A stretch of DNA of 64,000 bases from Fibrobacter sp. (lineage in GTDB: Bacteria; Fibrobacterota; Fibrobacteria; Fibrobacterales; Fibrobacteraceae). Location: positions 1-64,000 of the forward strand of contig JAFVTX010000002.1 of NCBI GenBank assembly GCA_017503015.1, given 5' to 3'. Position numbers and translations under genes: made by a program. Below are positions 40,982 to 49,273 of the stretch, in pieces. The notes beneath the pieces are model-generated. The model saw nothing but the letters and a program-made list of their open reading frames with translations, ran no database searches and had not been told where the DNA came from. The first letter of the stretch is position 1. Each line of letters starts with the position of its first letter.

Positions 40982-41892
40982 ATGATGAAAGACATTGAGC
41001 ATGTCGCCTTGAACCTATTGGATAGGTCCGGATTATTCGCGATAAGCAGGTGCTGCTGGACAGCGATCTTGCGATTCTTTATGGGGTTGAAACCAAGCGT
41101 ATCAACGAACAGGTAAAGCGTAATATTGAGCGCTTTCCAGCAGAGTTTTGTTTTCAACTAGACAAACTGGAGTTTGAAAATTGGAAGTCGCAATTTGCGA
41201 CTTCCAATTCAGACAAGATGGGATTGCGAAAGGCGCCCTTCGCCTTCACCGAGCAGGGGGTGGCAATGCTTTCTGCCGTACTGCATAGCGAAAAAGCCAT
41301 AAGGGTCAGCATAGACATTATGAAGGCATTCGTTGCGATGCGACACTACATGATGCTGAATGGTGGTTTCGTTAATCGCCTTGCCAATGTGGAAAGTAAA
41401 GTAATCGATCAGGATGCGCGGTTGCTCGATCACGAACACAAATTTGATACCATTTTTGAGGCGATGGACCGCGGCGAGCTCAAAACCAAGGGCATTTTCT
41501 ACGAAAGTCAGGAGTTTGACGCCTATGCTTTTGCGTGCGGCTTAATCCGCCAGGCGCAAAAAAACATTGTGCTTGTGGACAATTATGTGGATGAAACGAC
41601 TCTTTTGATGATGCTCAAGAGGAAAAAGGGCGTCTCGGTGACGATTTATACCTACAACAAGAGCAAAATTTTTGAGCTAGACCTCCAGAAATACAATGCG
41701 CAGTATGCCGACTGCCCCATAACAATTCTTCCAAATACAAATACTCACGATCGCTTTCTGTTTATAGACGAAACTTCGTATCACTTTGGAGCGTCTCTAA
41801 AGGACTTGGGGAAGAAAACGTTCTTCTGTAGCAAAGAAGACTTCACCTTGGAAGAGGTACTGAAAGAAACGCAAAACAAAAGAATCCGCTAA
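40982..41892 (+). pseudogene. ORF6N-domain protein gene with a frameshift near 41040
   Basis: A strong AAAGGAG and ATG at 40982 start MMKDIEHVALNLLDRSGLFA, the usual lead-in of ORF6N (KilA-N related) proteins. The domain continues in another frame as QVLLDSDLAILYGVETKR, INEQVKRNIERFPAEFCFQL and so on to 41892. One missing base around 41036-41048 would restore one frame of about 303 codons. The C-terminal half (AQKNIVLVDNYVDETTLLMM, HDRFLFIDETSYHFGASL) resembles PLD-like or phage-type modules. Such genes are associated with phages and mobile regions. Either the gene is broken or the assembly has a one-base error. Confidence 0.75.
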
Positions 41893-41894
41893 AA

Positions 41895-41923
41895 AATCCC
41901 CGCTCCGAAGAGCGAGGATTTTT
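41895..41923 (+). terminator. Intrinsic terminator of the ORF6N gene
   Basis: AATCCCCGCTC, loop CGAA, GAGCGAGGATT followed by TTT. Confidence 0.8.
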
Positions 41924-41946
41924 GCTATGACAATTTGGCTCTAGAT

Positions 41947-41976
41947 TCTATCGCCTCTTCGAGGCTCCAGAATGAC
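41947..41976. repeat. Palindromic repeat at the 3' end of sbp
   Basis: AGATTCTATCGCCTC and GAGGCTCCAGAATGAC are imperfect complements; a member of the dispersed GTCAT-ended family. Confidence 0.55.
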
Positions 41977-41984
41977 AACCTGGC

Positions 41985-43034
41985 TTACTTCTTTTCGTAA
42001 ATCTGGTCGAAGACGCCTCCGTTGGAGAAGTGCGTTCCCTGTGCCTTGTCCCAACCGCCGAAGTGCTCGATAGAAATCAAGTTCACGTTCTGGTCGAATT
42101 CCTTGTACTGGTCGAGAATGGCCTTGTTGGAGGGGCGGTAATGGTTCTTTGCGGCAATGTGCTGGCCGTCGTCGCTGTAGAGGTAGTTCAAGTACTCGGT
42201 GGCAAGTTCGCGGGTGCCGCGCTTGTCGACCACCTTGTCCACGATGGCAACGGAAGGTTCAGCCAGAATGCTGATGCTCGGGATTACGATTTCGTAGTCG
42301 TTCGGGTAGTCCTTGAGAGCGAGGAAGGCTTCGTTTTCCCATGCGAGAAGCACGTCGCCCTGGCCGTTTTCGATAAAGGTCGTGGTGGAGCCACGTGCAC
42401 CGGAAGCGAGCACGAGCACGTTCTGGAACAGTTTCTTGATGAAGTCCTTGACCTTGGCCTCGTCATTGTTGTACTGCTTTTCGGCCCATGCCCAGGCGGC
42501 GAGGTAGTTCCAGCGTGCGCCACCGGAAGTTTTCGGGTTCGGCGTGATGATGCCAACGCCCGGCTTCACGAGGTCACCCCAGTCCTTCAGGTTCTTCGGG
42601 TTGCCCTTGCGGACCAGGAACACGATGGTGGATGTATACGGGGAACTATTCAGCGGGAATTCCTTGACCCAACCGTTTTCGATGAGGCCCGCGTCGCGCA
42701 CTGCGTTCACGTCGAATTCGAGGGCGAGAGTCACCACGTCGGCTTCGAGACCGTTGGCCACTTCCAGAGCCTGCTTGCCGGAACCGCCGTGAGACTGCGT
42801 GATTTCCACTTCGCCACCGGTCTTTTCTTTCCAGTGCTTCTTGAAGACTTCGTTGTAGTTCGCGTAGAGTTCGCGGGTCGGGTCGTAAGACACGTTGGTG
42901 AGCGTCTGCTTTTCAACCTTCTTGACGGAAGTTTCGCTCTTCTGCTCGTCAGAAGATGAGCATGCGCTAAAACCGATAGTTCCCGCAATCAGGAGACTTG
43001 CCGCAATGGCGGACTTGACAAAATTCTGATTCAT
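41985..43034 (-). CDS. sbp: Sulfate-binding lipoprotein (periplasmic component of CysTWA)
   Basis: A 349-residue solute-binding protein with lipoprotein signal [18 protein letters not shown] ending in the lipobox FSAC. The mature protein has the sulfate/molybdate-binding hallmarks [45 protein letters not shown] and [12 protein letters not shown] lies before the ATG at 43034, and a longer reading that starts in the promoter is rejected. It is encoded away from cysTWA but has the same promoter type (D). Confidence 0.95.
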   Translation of the reverse strand: MNQNFVKSAIAASLLIAGTIGFSACSSSDEQKSETSVKKVEKQTLTNVSYDPTRELYANYNEVFKKHWKEKTGGEVEITQSHGGSGKQALEVANGLEADVVTLALEFDVNAVRDAGLIENGWVKEFPLNSSPYTSTIVFLVRKGNPKNLKDWGDLVKPGVGIITPNPKTSGGARWNYLAAWAWAEKQYNNDEAKVKDFIKKLFQNVLVLASGARGSTTTFIENGQGDVLLAWENEAFLALKDYPNDYEIVIPSISILAEPSVAIVDKVVDKRGTRELATEYLNYLYSDDGQHIAAKNHYRPSNKAILDQYKEFDQNVNLISIEHFGGWDKAQGTHFSNGGVFDQIYEKK

Positions 43035-43086
43035 TCTTATACCTCGCTTGTTTATTGTTTTTTGTTTGTTGTTTTTTGTGCGCCGA

Positions 43087-43155
43087 AATATAGAACCCGT
43101 TTTTGCCATTGTCCAATACTTAATTCTTATGCGGTATTATCGGATTTTTTTATAA
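43087..43155 (-). promoter_or_regulatory. Sulfur-box promoter D (sbp)
   Basis: TTGGAC (43116-43111), 18 bases, TATATT (43092-43087) on the minus strand. Upstream box: TTATAAAAAAATCCGATAA, TACCGCATAA, GAATTAAGTA. Confidence 0.88.
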
Positions 43156-43276
43156 GTTCCGAACGCAAAATAGCCTTTTGCTATCGGCAGGTATAAGAAA
43201 ATAGTATAACGCCAGATATTGTGCCGCAAAAAACCGATTTGTATTTTATAGTATCATCTTTTTTATTTGGTTTAAA

Positions 43277-44227
43277 ATGTCTTTAACCCGCGAAGAAGCT
43301 CTTAATATTCTGAATACCAATGCAGAACTCTTGCCTGCGCTTGTTGAAAATGCATATAAATTGCGCGCCAAGTACAAAGGCAACCGCGTAAACATCCAGT
43401 TGCTCACCAATGTCCGTAGTGGAAACTGCACGCAGAACTGCGCGTATTGCGCCCAGTCCCGCGATTCCGAAGCACCTATTGAAAAGTACCGCTATGTAGA
43501 GGATAAAAAACTCTATGGCGACAACGATCTTGTTGACGAAATGCATTTGGCGAGGCACTGCATCGGGCTCAGCGGCATCCGCTTTGCCGACGACGATATC
43601 GAAAAACTTGCCGAACGCATCCGCAGGATGAAAAAGAATGACACGCAAATCTGTTGTTCCATCGGGTTCCTGACCGAAAAGCAGGCTTTGATTCTTAAGG
43701 AAGCGGGGCTGAACCGTATCAATCACAACTTGAACAGCAGCCGTCGTTTTTATCCGAGCATCTGCACCACGCACACTTACCAAGAACGAATTGACAACCT
43801 GAAAATGCTGAAGGGTCTCGGCTTTGAAATTTGCTCCGGCGGCATCATCGGCATGGGTGAAACGCCCGAAGATGTCGTCGATATGCTTTTCGAACTGCTG
43901 GAAATCAATCCCGACTCGGTGCCCATCAACTTCTTGCTTCCGGTAGAAGGCACGCGCCTAGCGAAGCGCGACATTTCAGCTCTCACGCCCGAATACTGCA
44001 TCAAGGTGCTTTGCCTTGCGCGTCTGATGCTCCCGAAATCGGACATCCGCTGTGCCGCCGGCCGCGAAATGTATTTCAAGGGACACGAGAAGACGCTTTT
44101 CAAGGTGGCCGATTCCATATTCGCGTCAGGCTACCTCACCGAAGGCGGCCAGAGTCTCGAAGAAACATTCCGCACCATCGAGGCGGCGGGCTTCACCTGG
44201 CAAGTGGAAAGCGAATCATCCCACTAG
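43277..44227 (+). CDS. bioB: Biotin synthase BioB
   Basis: A 316-residue radical SAM enzyme that inserts sulfur into dethiobiotin. The cluster motif CTQNCAYC (C-x3-C-x2-C) follows VRSGN, and SSRRFYPSICTTHTYQERI and CSGGIIGMGETPED are BioB signatures. The [2Fe-2S] ligands are in the CCSIGF region, CTTHTY and CAAGREMYF. It is divergent from sbp and its last 12 bases overlap the 3' end of pdxT on the other strand. Confidence 0.95.
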   Translation: MSLTREEALNILNTNAELLPALVENAYKLRAKYKGNRVNIQLLTNVRSGNCTQNCAYCAQSRDSEAPIEKYRYVEDKKLYGDNDLVDEMHLARHCIGLSGIRFADDDIEKLAERIRRMKKNDTQICCSIGFLTEKQALILKEAGLNRINHNLNSSRRFYPSICTTHTYQERIDNLKMLKGLGFEICSGGIIGMGETPEDVVDMLFELLEINPDSVPINFLLPVEGTRLAKRDISALTPEYCIKVLCLARLMLPKSDIRCAAGREMYFKGHEKTLFKVADSIFASGYLTEGGQSLEETFRTIEAAGFTWQVESESSH

Positions 44228-44818
44228 CTTCAAAAAATACTGGTGGATGCTAGTGTCGCTATTGAGTTCCGGGTGAAATGAAAGTGCGATCTGGTTCTTG
44301 TAGCGAACGGCAACGATTTGCTCGGGAGCATCTGCAGTATTTGAACTTGCCGTACGCGAAAGGACTTCGATGCCTTTGCCGACTGATTCAAAGAAGGGCG
44401 CGCGAATAAAAGTCTGCGGAACTTTTCCGACGTGCGCGACTTCGTTTTCCGTAAAGAAGCTGCCGAGTTGCCGACCGTAGGCATTGCGGCGGATAATCGC
44501 GGGGAACGTCGCGAAATGCGCCTTGTTTTCGCCTGCAATTTTTTCGGCAAGGAGGATTGCGCCGGCACATGTTGCAAGCACAGGCAGGCCTTCGACAATC
44601 TTTTTTCGAAGAGGCTCGAAAAGCCCCAAATCGTGGAGCAGCTTCCCTTGCACGGTACTTTCTCCACCGGGGAGTACGAGACCGTCTAAATGGCGGTCAA
44701 GGTCGCGTAACTGCCTGATTTCAAATACTTCGGCGCCCAGCGATTTGAGGATACGTTCATGTTCAATGAACGCCCCCTGCACCGCGAGTACGCCAATTTG
44801 CGGTTTGATAATTCCCAT
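44216..44818 (-). CDS. pdxT: Pyridoxal 5'-phosphate synthase glutaminase subunit PdxT
   Basis: A 200-residue class I glutamine amidotransferase that feeds ammonia to PdxS. IGVLAVQGAFIEHERIL at the start, LPGGEST, the catalytic cysteine in ATCAGAILLA, and the His-Glu pair in SFHPEL. Its ATG shares a base with the pdxS stop codon. Many enzymes in this window are PLP dependent, so the locus is metabolically apt. Confidence 0.96.
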   Translation of the reverse strand: MGIIKPQIGVLAVQGAFIEHERILKSLGAEVFEIRQLRDLDRHLDGLVLPGGESTVQGKLLHDLGLFEPLRKKIVEGLPVLATCAGAILLAEKIAGENKAHFATFPAIIRRNAYGRQLGSFFTENEVAHVGKVPQTFIRAPFFESVGKGIEVLSRTASSNTADAPEQIVAVRYKNQIALSFHPELNSDTSIHQYFLKLVG

Positions 44819-45696
44819 TATTTTCCCCTTTCGGCCATCAGCAGCGCGATTTCCTGTTCGTTGATACCGACCATGGCTTCGCCCAAGTCTTCAGAAAGTT
44901 TGGCGATAAGCTTTGCATCGGTGTAATTGGTAACTGCCTGTACAATGGCGGCGGCGCGCTTGGCGGGGTTACCTGACTTGAAGATTCCGGAGCCTACGAA
45001 AACGCCTTCGGCACCGAGTTGCATCATGAGGGCGGCATCGGCGGGGGTGGCAACACCACCGGCAGCGAAGTTCACCACGGGGAGTTTCTTGTGGTCGTGA
45101 ACGAAGCGCACCAGGTCGTACGACACCTGGAGTTCCTTGGCACGGTTAAAGAGTTCATCTTCGCGCATGTTCGAAATGCGGGCGATTTCCTGGTTCATCA
45201 GGCGCATGTGTCGTACGGCCTGGACGATGTCGCCCGTACCCGGCTCCCCCTTGGTACGGATCATCGACGCTCCTTCTTCAATACGGCGCAGCGCTTCGCC
45301 CAAATCCTTGGCGCCGCAAACGAACGGCACATCAAATTCTCGCTTATTGATGTGGAAAATGTCGTCGGCAGGAGAGAGCACTTCGCTTTCGTCGATGTAG
45401 TCGATCTCGATGGCCTGCAAAATTTGCGCTTCGGCAAAATGACCGATACGGCATTTGGCCATGACCGGGATAGAGACGGCGTCCTGAATGCCCTTAATCA
45501 TCTTGGGGTCGCTCATGCGCGATACACCGCCCGCGGCACGGATGTCGGCAGGAATGCGTTCCAGGGCCATCACGGCGGCGGCACCTGCGGCTTCGGCAAT
45601 TTTGGCTTGTTCGGGGGTAGTCACATCCATAATGACGCCACCCTTGAGCATCTGGGCAAGGTTCTTGTTGAGTTCGTAACGGTTCTGGTCAGACAT
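44818..45696 (-). CDS. pdxS: Pyridoxal 5'-phosphate synthase subunit PdxS
   Basis: A 292-residue TIM-barrel synthase that makes PLP from ribose 5-phosphate, glyceraldehyde 3-phosphate and ammonia. [63 protein letters not shown] and [16 protein letters not shown] are family signatures. [11 protein letters not shown] with AAGGAG upstream is the start. It is divergent from the MocR-type regulator, with which it shares a 139-base control region. Confidence 0.97.
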   Translation of the reverse strand: MSDQNRYELNKNLAQMLKGGVIMDVTTPEQAKIAEAAGAAAVMALERIPADIRAAGGVSRMSDPKMIKGIQDAVSIPVMAKCRIGHFAEAQILQAIEIDYIDESEVLSPADDIFHINKREFDVPFVCGAKDLGEALRRIEEGASMIRTKGEPGTGDIVQAVRHMRLMNQEIARISNMREDELFNRAKELQVSYDLVRFVHDHKKLPVVNFAAGGVATPADAALMMQLGAEGVFVGSGIFKSGNPAKRAAAIVQAVTNYTDAKLIAKLSEDLGEAMVGINEQEIALLMAERGK

Positions 45697-45787
45697 GTAC
45701 ATCTCCTTGAAAGTGATTGTTTTGTTTACGACGCTTAATTTAAAACATTCGCTTGACCTGCACAATATTCAGTTTTTTACTATTTTT

Positions 45788-45835
45788 ATAAGGTCAGTTA
45801 AATATCAGATTAACAATATTAATAAGGTCAGTTTA
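45788..45835. promoter_or_regulatory. Direct repeats in the pdxS/pdxR intergenic region
   Basis: ATAAGGTCAGTTAA (45788-45801) and ATAAGGTCAGTTTA (45822-45835) are direct repeats whose starts are 34 bases apart. The second ends at the pdxR ATG. MocR/PdxR regulators bind direct repeats, so these are likely operators for the adjacent gene product. Confidence 0.65.
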
Positions 45836-47260
45836 ATGTTCACTTACGATATGTCCAAGGCGGGAGCAAATAGCCTCTACCATTACCTTTATCAATGCAT
45901 CAAAAAAGATATCGTAAGCGGAAACGTCCTTGCCGAAGAACAGCTCCCTTCCAAACGTAACCTCGCGCAGAATCTTGGCGTTAGCGTCGTGACGGTTGAA
46001 AATGCTTACGCACAGCTCCTCGCCGAAGGTTTCATCTACTCGCTCCCTAAAAAGGGCTTCTTTGTTGCGGACATTAATGCCGCAGCTAATGAACAAGCCC
46101 ATCGGAATCGCAAGAAATCTCGCACACGCAGGCTCCGCGCAGAACTCTCCGACGAATCAGAACATGTCAACCCGAAATATATCGCCGACTTTGCAAGTAA
46201 CGGTTCCGATATCGAGGCGTTCCCCTTTACCACTTGGGCAAAAATCACTCGCGAGGTCCTTTGCGAAAGGCAAAATGATATGCTGCAAGTTTCTCCGGGA
46301 ATGGGCTCGCTAGAACTTCGCCGAGCCATTGCCCGCATGCTCCGCGAATTCAGAAATATCCAGGTATCGCCCGAACAGATTGTCATTGGCGCCGGAACTG
46401 ATTACCTTTATGGTTTGCTAGTACAATTGCTCGGATTTGACAAGTGCTATGGCGTAGAAGACCCTGGTTGGAGCAAAATATCGAAGCTCTATAGCCAATA
46501 CGGCGTCAAAGTTCGTCACGTCCCTATTCTGAACGATAACTTTGTGGACTCGGTCGCAGATTTCGGCGTTGACGTGATGCATATTTCCCCTGCCCATCAT
46601 TTTCCGACAGGAAAGGTGATGCCCATTGGCGAGCGTTACCGCTTGCTCAGCTGGGCTACTGAATCGCCGAGACGCTACATTGTAGAAGATGATTATGACA
46701 GCGAATTTCGCATGACAGGAAAGCCTATTCCTGCGTTGCAAAACATCGATGTTTCTGAGAAGGTGATTTACCTGAATACATTCTCCAAAACGATGACATC
46801 TGCGATTAGGCTTAGTTATATGGTGCTCCCGCCGCATCTTGTCGAAAAATTTCATCAGAAACTTTCGTTCTACTCTTGTTCCGTATCGAATCTGGACCAG
46901 TACGTCATGGCTAAATTCATCGACTTGGGCTATTACGAGACTCACATCAACCGCATGCGTAACCTTTACCGCGCCAAGCGCGACGCGCTGCTGTCGGCAA
47001 TAAGAAAAAGCAGGCTTTCAAGCGTTGTTCGCATTTATGAAGAAGATGCCGGTCTGCACTTTATTTTGGAAGCGTCAATAAAATGTTCTGATTCCGATTT
47101 TTGCAGGCAGCTGCGCCAAAAAGGCGTTAACATCAAGGCCCTTTCGGAATACTATTTCGAAGCGCAGCCCTCTGTGCACAAGTTCGTCATTAACTATTCC
47201 TCGGTGGATAAGAGGAATGTGCAAAAGGCGGTGCAGGCTTTCGCATTGCTCTGTAAGTAA
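45836..47260 (+). CDS. pdxR: MocR-family regulator PdxR (GntR HTH fused to aminotransferase fold)
   Basis: A 474-residue protein. A GntR winged helix at residues 5-75 (SLYHYLYQCIKKDIVSG, LPSKRNLAQNLGVSVVTVENAYAQL) is followed by an aminotransferase class I-like domain with VIGAGTDYLYGLLVQLLG, EDPGWSKI, VEDDYDSEFR and a PLP lysine in LNTFSKTMTSAIRLSYMV. Divergence from pdxST indicates PdxR, which activates PLP synthesis when PLP is low. MFTYDMSKAG at 45836 is chosen; the upstream in-frame region runs across the promoter. A methionine five codons later is an alternative start. Confidence 0.92.
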   Translation: MFTYDMSKAGANSLYHYLYQCIKKDIVSGNVLAEEQLPSKRNLAQNLGVSVVTVENAYAQLLAEGFIYSLPKKGFFVADINAAANEQAHRNRKKSRTRRLRAELSDESEHVNPKYIADFASNGSDIEAFPFTTWAKITREVLCERQNDMLQVSPGMGSLELRRAIARMLREFRNIQVSPEQIVIGAGTDYLYGLLVQLLGFDKCYGVEDPGWSKISKLYSQYGVKVRHVPILNDNFVDSVADFGVDVMHISPAHHFPTGKVMPIGERYRLLSWATESPRRYIVEDDYDSEFRMTGKPIPALQNIDVSEKVIYLNTFSKTMTSAIRLSYMVLPPHLVEKFHQKLSFYSCSVSNLDQYVMAKFIDLGYYETHINRMRNLYRAKRDALLSAIRKSRLSSVVRIYEEDAGLHFILEASIKCSDSDFCRQLRQKGVNIKALSEYYFEAQPSVHKFVINYSSVDKRNVQKAVQAFALLCK

Positions 47261-47323
47261 AGAACGCCCTTGGCGTTTAATAACGTCGAGGACGTGTTTT
47301 GCGAGTCGAGATGCAAAAGCGAC

Positions 47324-47602
47324 TTACTTTTCGTTGCGCAATTTCTTTGCTGCCGCCACGAGATTCTTGAGGCTTGCCGTGGTTTCGATTTCGCCGCGGG
47401 TCTTGAGGCCACAATCGGGGTTTACCCACACGTTTTCTTGCGGCACCTTCGCATGCACCAGGCGGAATGCGGGAATCGCCCAGTCGAGGTATTCCTTGTG
47501 CCAGTCGCTCTTGCGGAGCGGCAGCTTTTCGCGGAGGGCGGCTTCGTCAATCTGGATAATGCGAATGCCGTTCTTTTCGAGGTCAAGGACTTCATCGCGC
47601 TA
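47324..47602 (-). pseudogene. metE remnant (cobalamin-independent methionine synthase C-terminus) with internal deletion
   Basis: The minus-strand text reads RDEVLDLEKNGIRIIQIDEA, ALREKLPLRKSDW, then ENVWVNPDCGLKTRGEIET to a stop. These are two well-known MetE C-terminal blocks. The zinc-site segment that normally separates them (HTHMCY and about 90 residues) is missing, and the N-terminal two thirds are gone, with a stop just before RDEV. MetE has clearly been lost here; another methionine synthase must exist elsewhere. Confidence 0.85.
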
Positions 47603-47643
47603 CGCCAAAGCCTACATTGCAGCCCTTTTAAGGCATTGTAAAT

Positions 47644-47680
47644 AAAAAAAAGACCCCCGGCGCGGGTTACGCCAGGGGCA
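47644..47680 (-). terminator. Intrinsic terminator of the sulfur-regulated porin gene
   Basis: On the minus strand CCCCTGGCG pairs with CGCCGGGGG, followed by TCTTTTTTTTATT. Confidence 0.85.
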
Positions 47681-47697
47681 GGTTTTTGGAGTTGTGA

Positions 47698-49107
47698 TTA
47701 TTGGATGCTTGCGGTAAAGCGAGCGGCGATGGCGACATCGGCGATTTCATTTTCGCTGTAGGCGCTCAACTGAATTTTGCTGTGCTTGCCGAATTTCTTG
47801 ATGAGGCTTACCGTCCAGGCGAGTTCGTCGGCATCCTTGTTCAGTTCGTCGCGGTCCTTGAAGTATTCAAGTTCCGCGTAAAAACTGTTCAAGATACCTG
47901 CGGTCGGAATTTCGAGACCGACGAAAAACGGAGTGTAATCGGAGCCCTGGGCATATTCAGGCTTGATGGCGTTTGCGGCCGTTAAATCTTCGCCGTCACC
48001 CGTGGTGATGTAGGCGACTTCACCATAAACGCCAAGGTTCTTGAGGAGGTAGTAGCTTGCGCGACCCGCAATGCGGTGCGTCACTTCGGCAGTGTGCTGG
48101 ATTGGGTCAAGAACGTTTCCACGGTAGGCAGCGCTGATTTTTGCATCGCCGAGCTTGAGGGTTTCTTCGGCGCGGAGGTAGCCGGTGTCGAACTTACTGT
48201 CGTATGTACCGAGCAACAAGCTGAAGCTGGAAACGCCTACATCATAGCCGATGCCGAGAGCATCATGCTGGTAATCGCGGGCAAGGAATCCGCGCTTGCT
48301 CAGGTGCACGTCCACGTAGGTACCGAAGTTACCTGCAACGGTCCAGTCCGTACGGAAACGACCGAACTGCGTGCTGAAATTACCGAAATCAGAGTTCCAC
48401 TTGTACTTGGCGTAGTAGGTATCGGCGCTAATCTTGTCCTGTGCCGTTTTTGTAGCCTTGACATTGCCGTCTTGATCAACGGTCACGTCGGTCACGTTCT
48501 TGTTGCCAAAGGCCGGAGAGAAAATACGAATGTTGATTACCGCTTCAAAGTCATCGGAAGAATACTTTCCACCGATGTTTGCACGCAAGAAGGAATTGTC
48601 AAGCGTATTGTCGGCATCGTTATCGTAAACGGCCTTAATGGCCTGGGCCTGCACGTTTCCGGTAAGCTTGAAAGCGGGTTCCTCTTTCGGTTTTTCAGGC
48701 GCGGCAGTTTCGGCCTTGGGGGGTTCCGCTACGGGAGCTGTAGCTGCGGGAGCTGCTTCTGCAGAAGTTTCATTTGCAGAGGCAACGGGTGCTTCGGCAG
48801 GTGCTTCCGCAACAGGAGTTTCAGCGACGGGAGTTTCGGCAGGGGCTTCTTCCACGGGTGCGCTTGTGGCCTGAGTTTCCGGAGCAGCAGTTGCTTCGGG
48901 AGCGGCGGTTGCTGAGCCGGTTGATGAGCTTGCCGAATTAGTCGAAGCATCGGCAGCCGGAGTTTCTGCTGCCGGGGCCTCAGCGGCAGGGGCCGCGGCC
49001 ACAGGAGCTTCTGCTGCGGGGGCAACATCCTGTGCGAAAACGTTGGAGGCGAAAAGGGAAGTCGTAATGGCCGCTGCGGCGGCGAACTTTGCAAAATTAT
49101 GATTCAT
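47698..49107 (-). CDS. Outer-membrane porin-like protein with Ala/Pro/Glu-rich periplasmic spacer, sulfur-regulated
   Basis: A 469-residue precursor. A signal peptide ends near NVFAQD. Residues about 26-145 are a low-complexity Ala/Pro/Glu/Thr spacer containing an in-frame palindromic repeat (DASTNSASSSTGSAT). Residues 150-469 alternate polar and hydrophobic residues in beta-barrel style (YYAKYKWNSDFGNFSTQFGRF, GIGYDVGVSSFSLLLGTYDS) and end in an aromatic-poor strand ARFTASIQ. Promoter E is of the same type as sbp and aprA, so uptake of sulfate or an organosulfur compound across the outer membrane is inferred. No porin family is recognised with certainty. Confidence 0.8.
   Translation of the reverse strand: MNHNFAKFAAAAAITTSLFASNVFAQDVAPAAEAPVAAAPAAEAPAAETPAADASTNSASSSTGSATAAPEATAAPETQATSAPVEEAPAETPVAETPVAEAPAEAPVASANETSAEAAPAATAPVAEPPKAETAAPEKPKEEPAFKLTGNVQAQAIKAVYDNDADNTLDNSFLRANIGGKYSSDDFEAVINIRIFSPAFGNKNVTDVTVDQDGNVKATKTAQDKISADTYYAKYKWNSDFGNFSTQFGRFRTDWTVAGNFGTYVDVHLSKRGFLARDYQHDALGIGYDVGVSSFSLLLGTYDSKFDTGYLRAEETLKLGDAKISAAYRGNVLDPIQHTAEVTHRIAGRASYYLLKNLGVYGEVAYITTGDGEDLTAANAIKPEYAQGSDYTPFFVGLEIPTAGILNSFYAELEYFKDRDELNKDADELAWTVSLIKKFGKHSKIQLSAYSENEIADVAIAARFTASIQ
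48907..48954. repeat. In-frame palindromic repeat inside the porin gene
   Basis: GGTTGCTGAGC, TGAGCTTGCCGAA and GTCGAAGCATCGGC form an expanded version of the repeat seen in the second porin gene. Confidence 0.6.
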
Positions 49108-49159
49108 TCTTAAACTCCTTGGTTATGGTTATTTTTTTAGTTCTTCTTTTGTGCGCACA

Positions 49160-49227
49160 AATATAGAAGGCACTTTTTATTTTGTCCAATACTTTAATTT
49201 TATGCGGAGTTATCGTTTTTTGCTATA
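49160..49227 (-). promoter_or_regulatory. Sulfur-box promoter E (porin)
   Basis: TTGGAC (49189-49184), 18 bases, TATATT (49165-49160) on the minus strand. Upstream box: TATAGCAAAAAACGATAA, CTCCGCATAA, AATTAAAGTA. Confidence 0.87.
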
Positions 49228-49231
49228 AAAA

Positions 49232-49256
49232 ATCCCCGTCTTCGCGGGGGATGACG
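49232..49256. repeat. Palindromic repeat downstream of cysN
   Basis: ATCCCCGTCTTCGCGGGGGATGAC; same family as 29190. Confidence 0.65.
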
Positions 49257-49273
49257 ATGGCGTGCACCGACTG

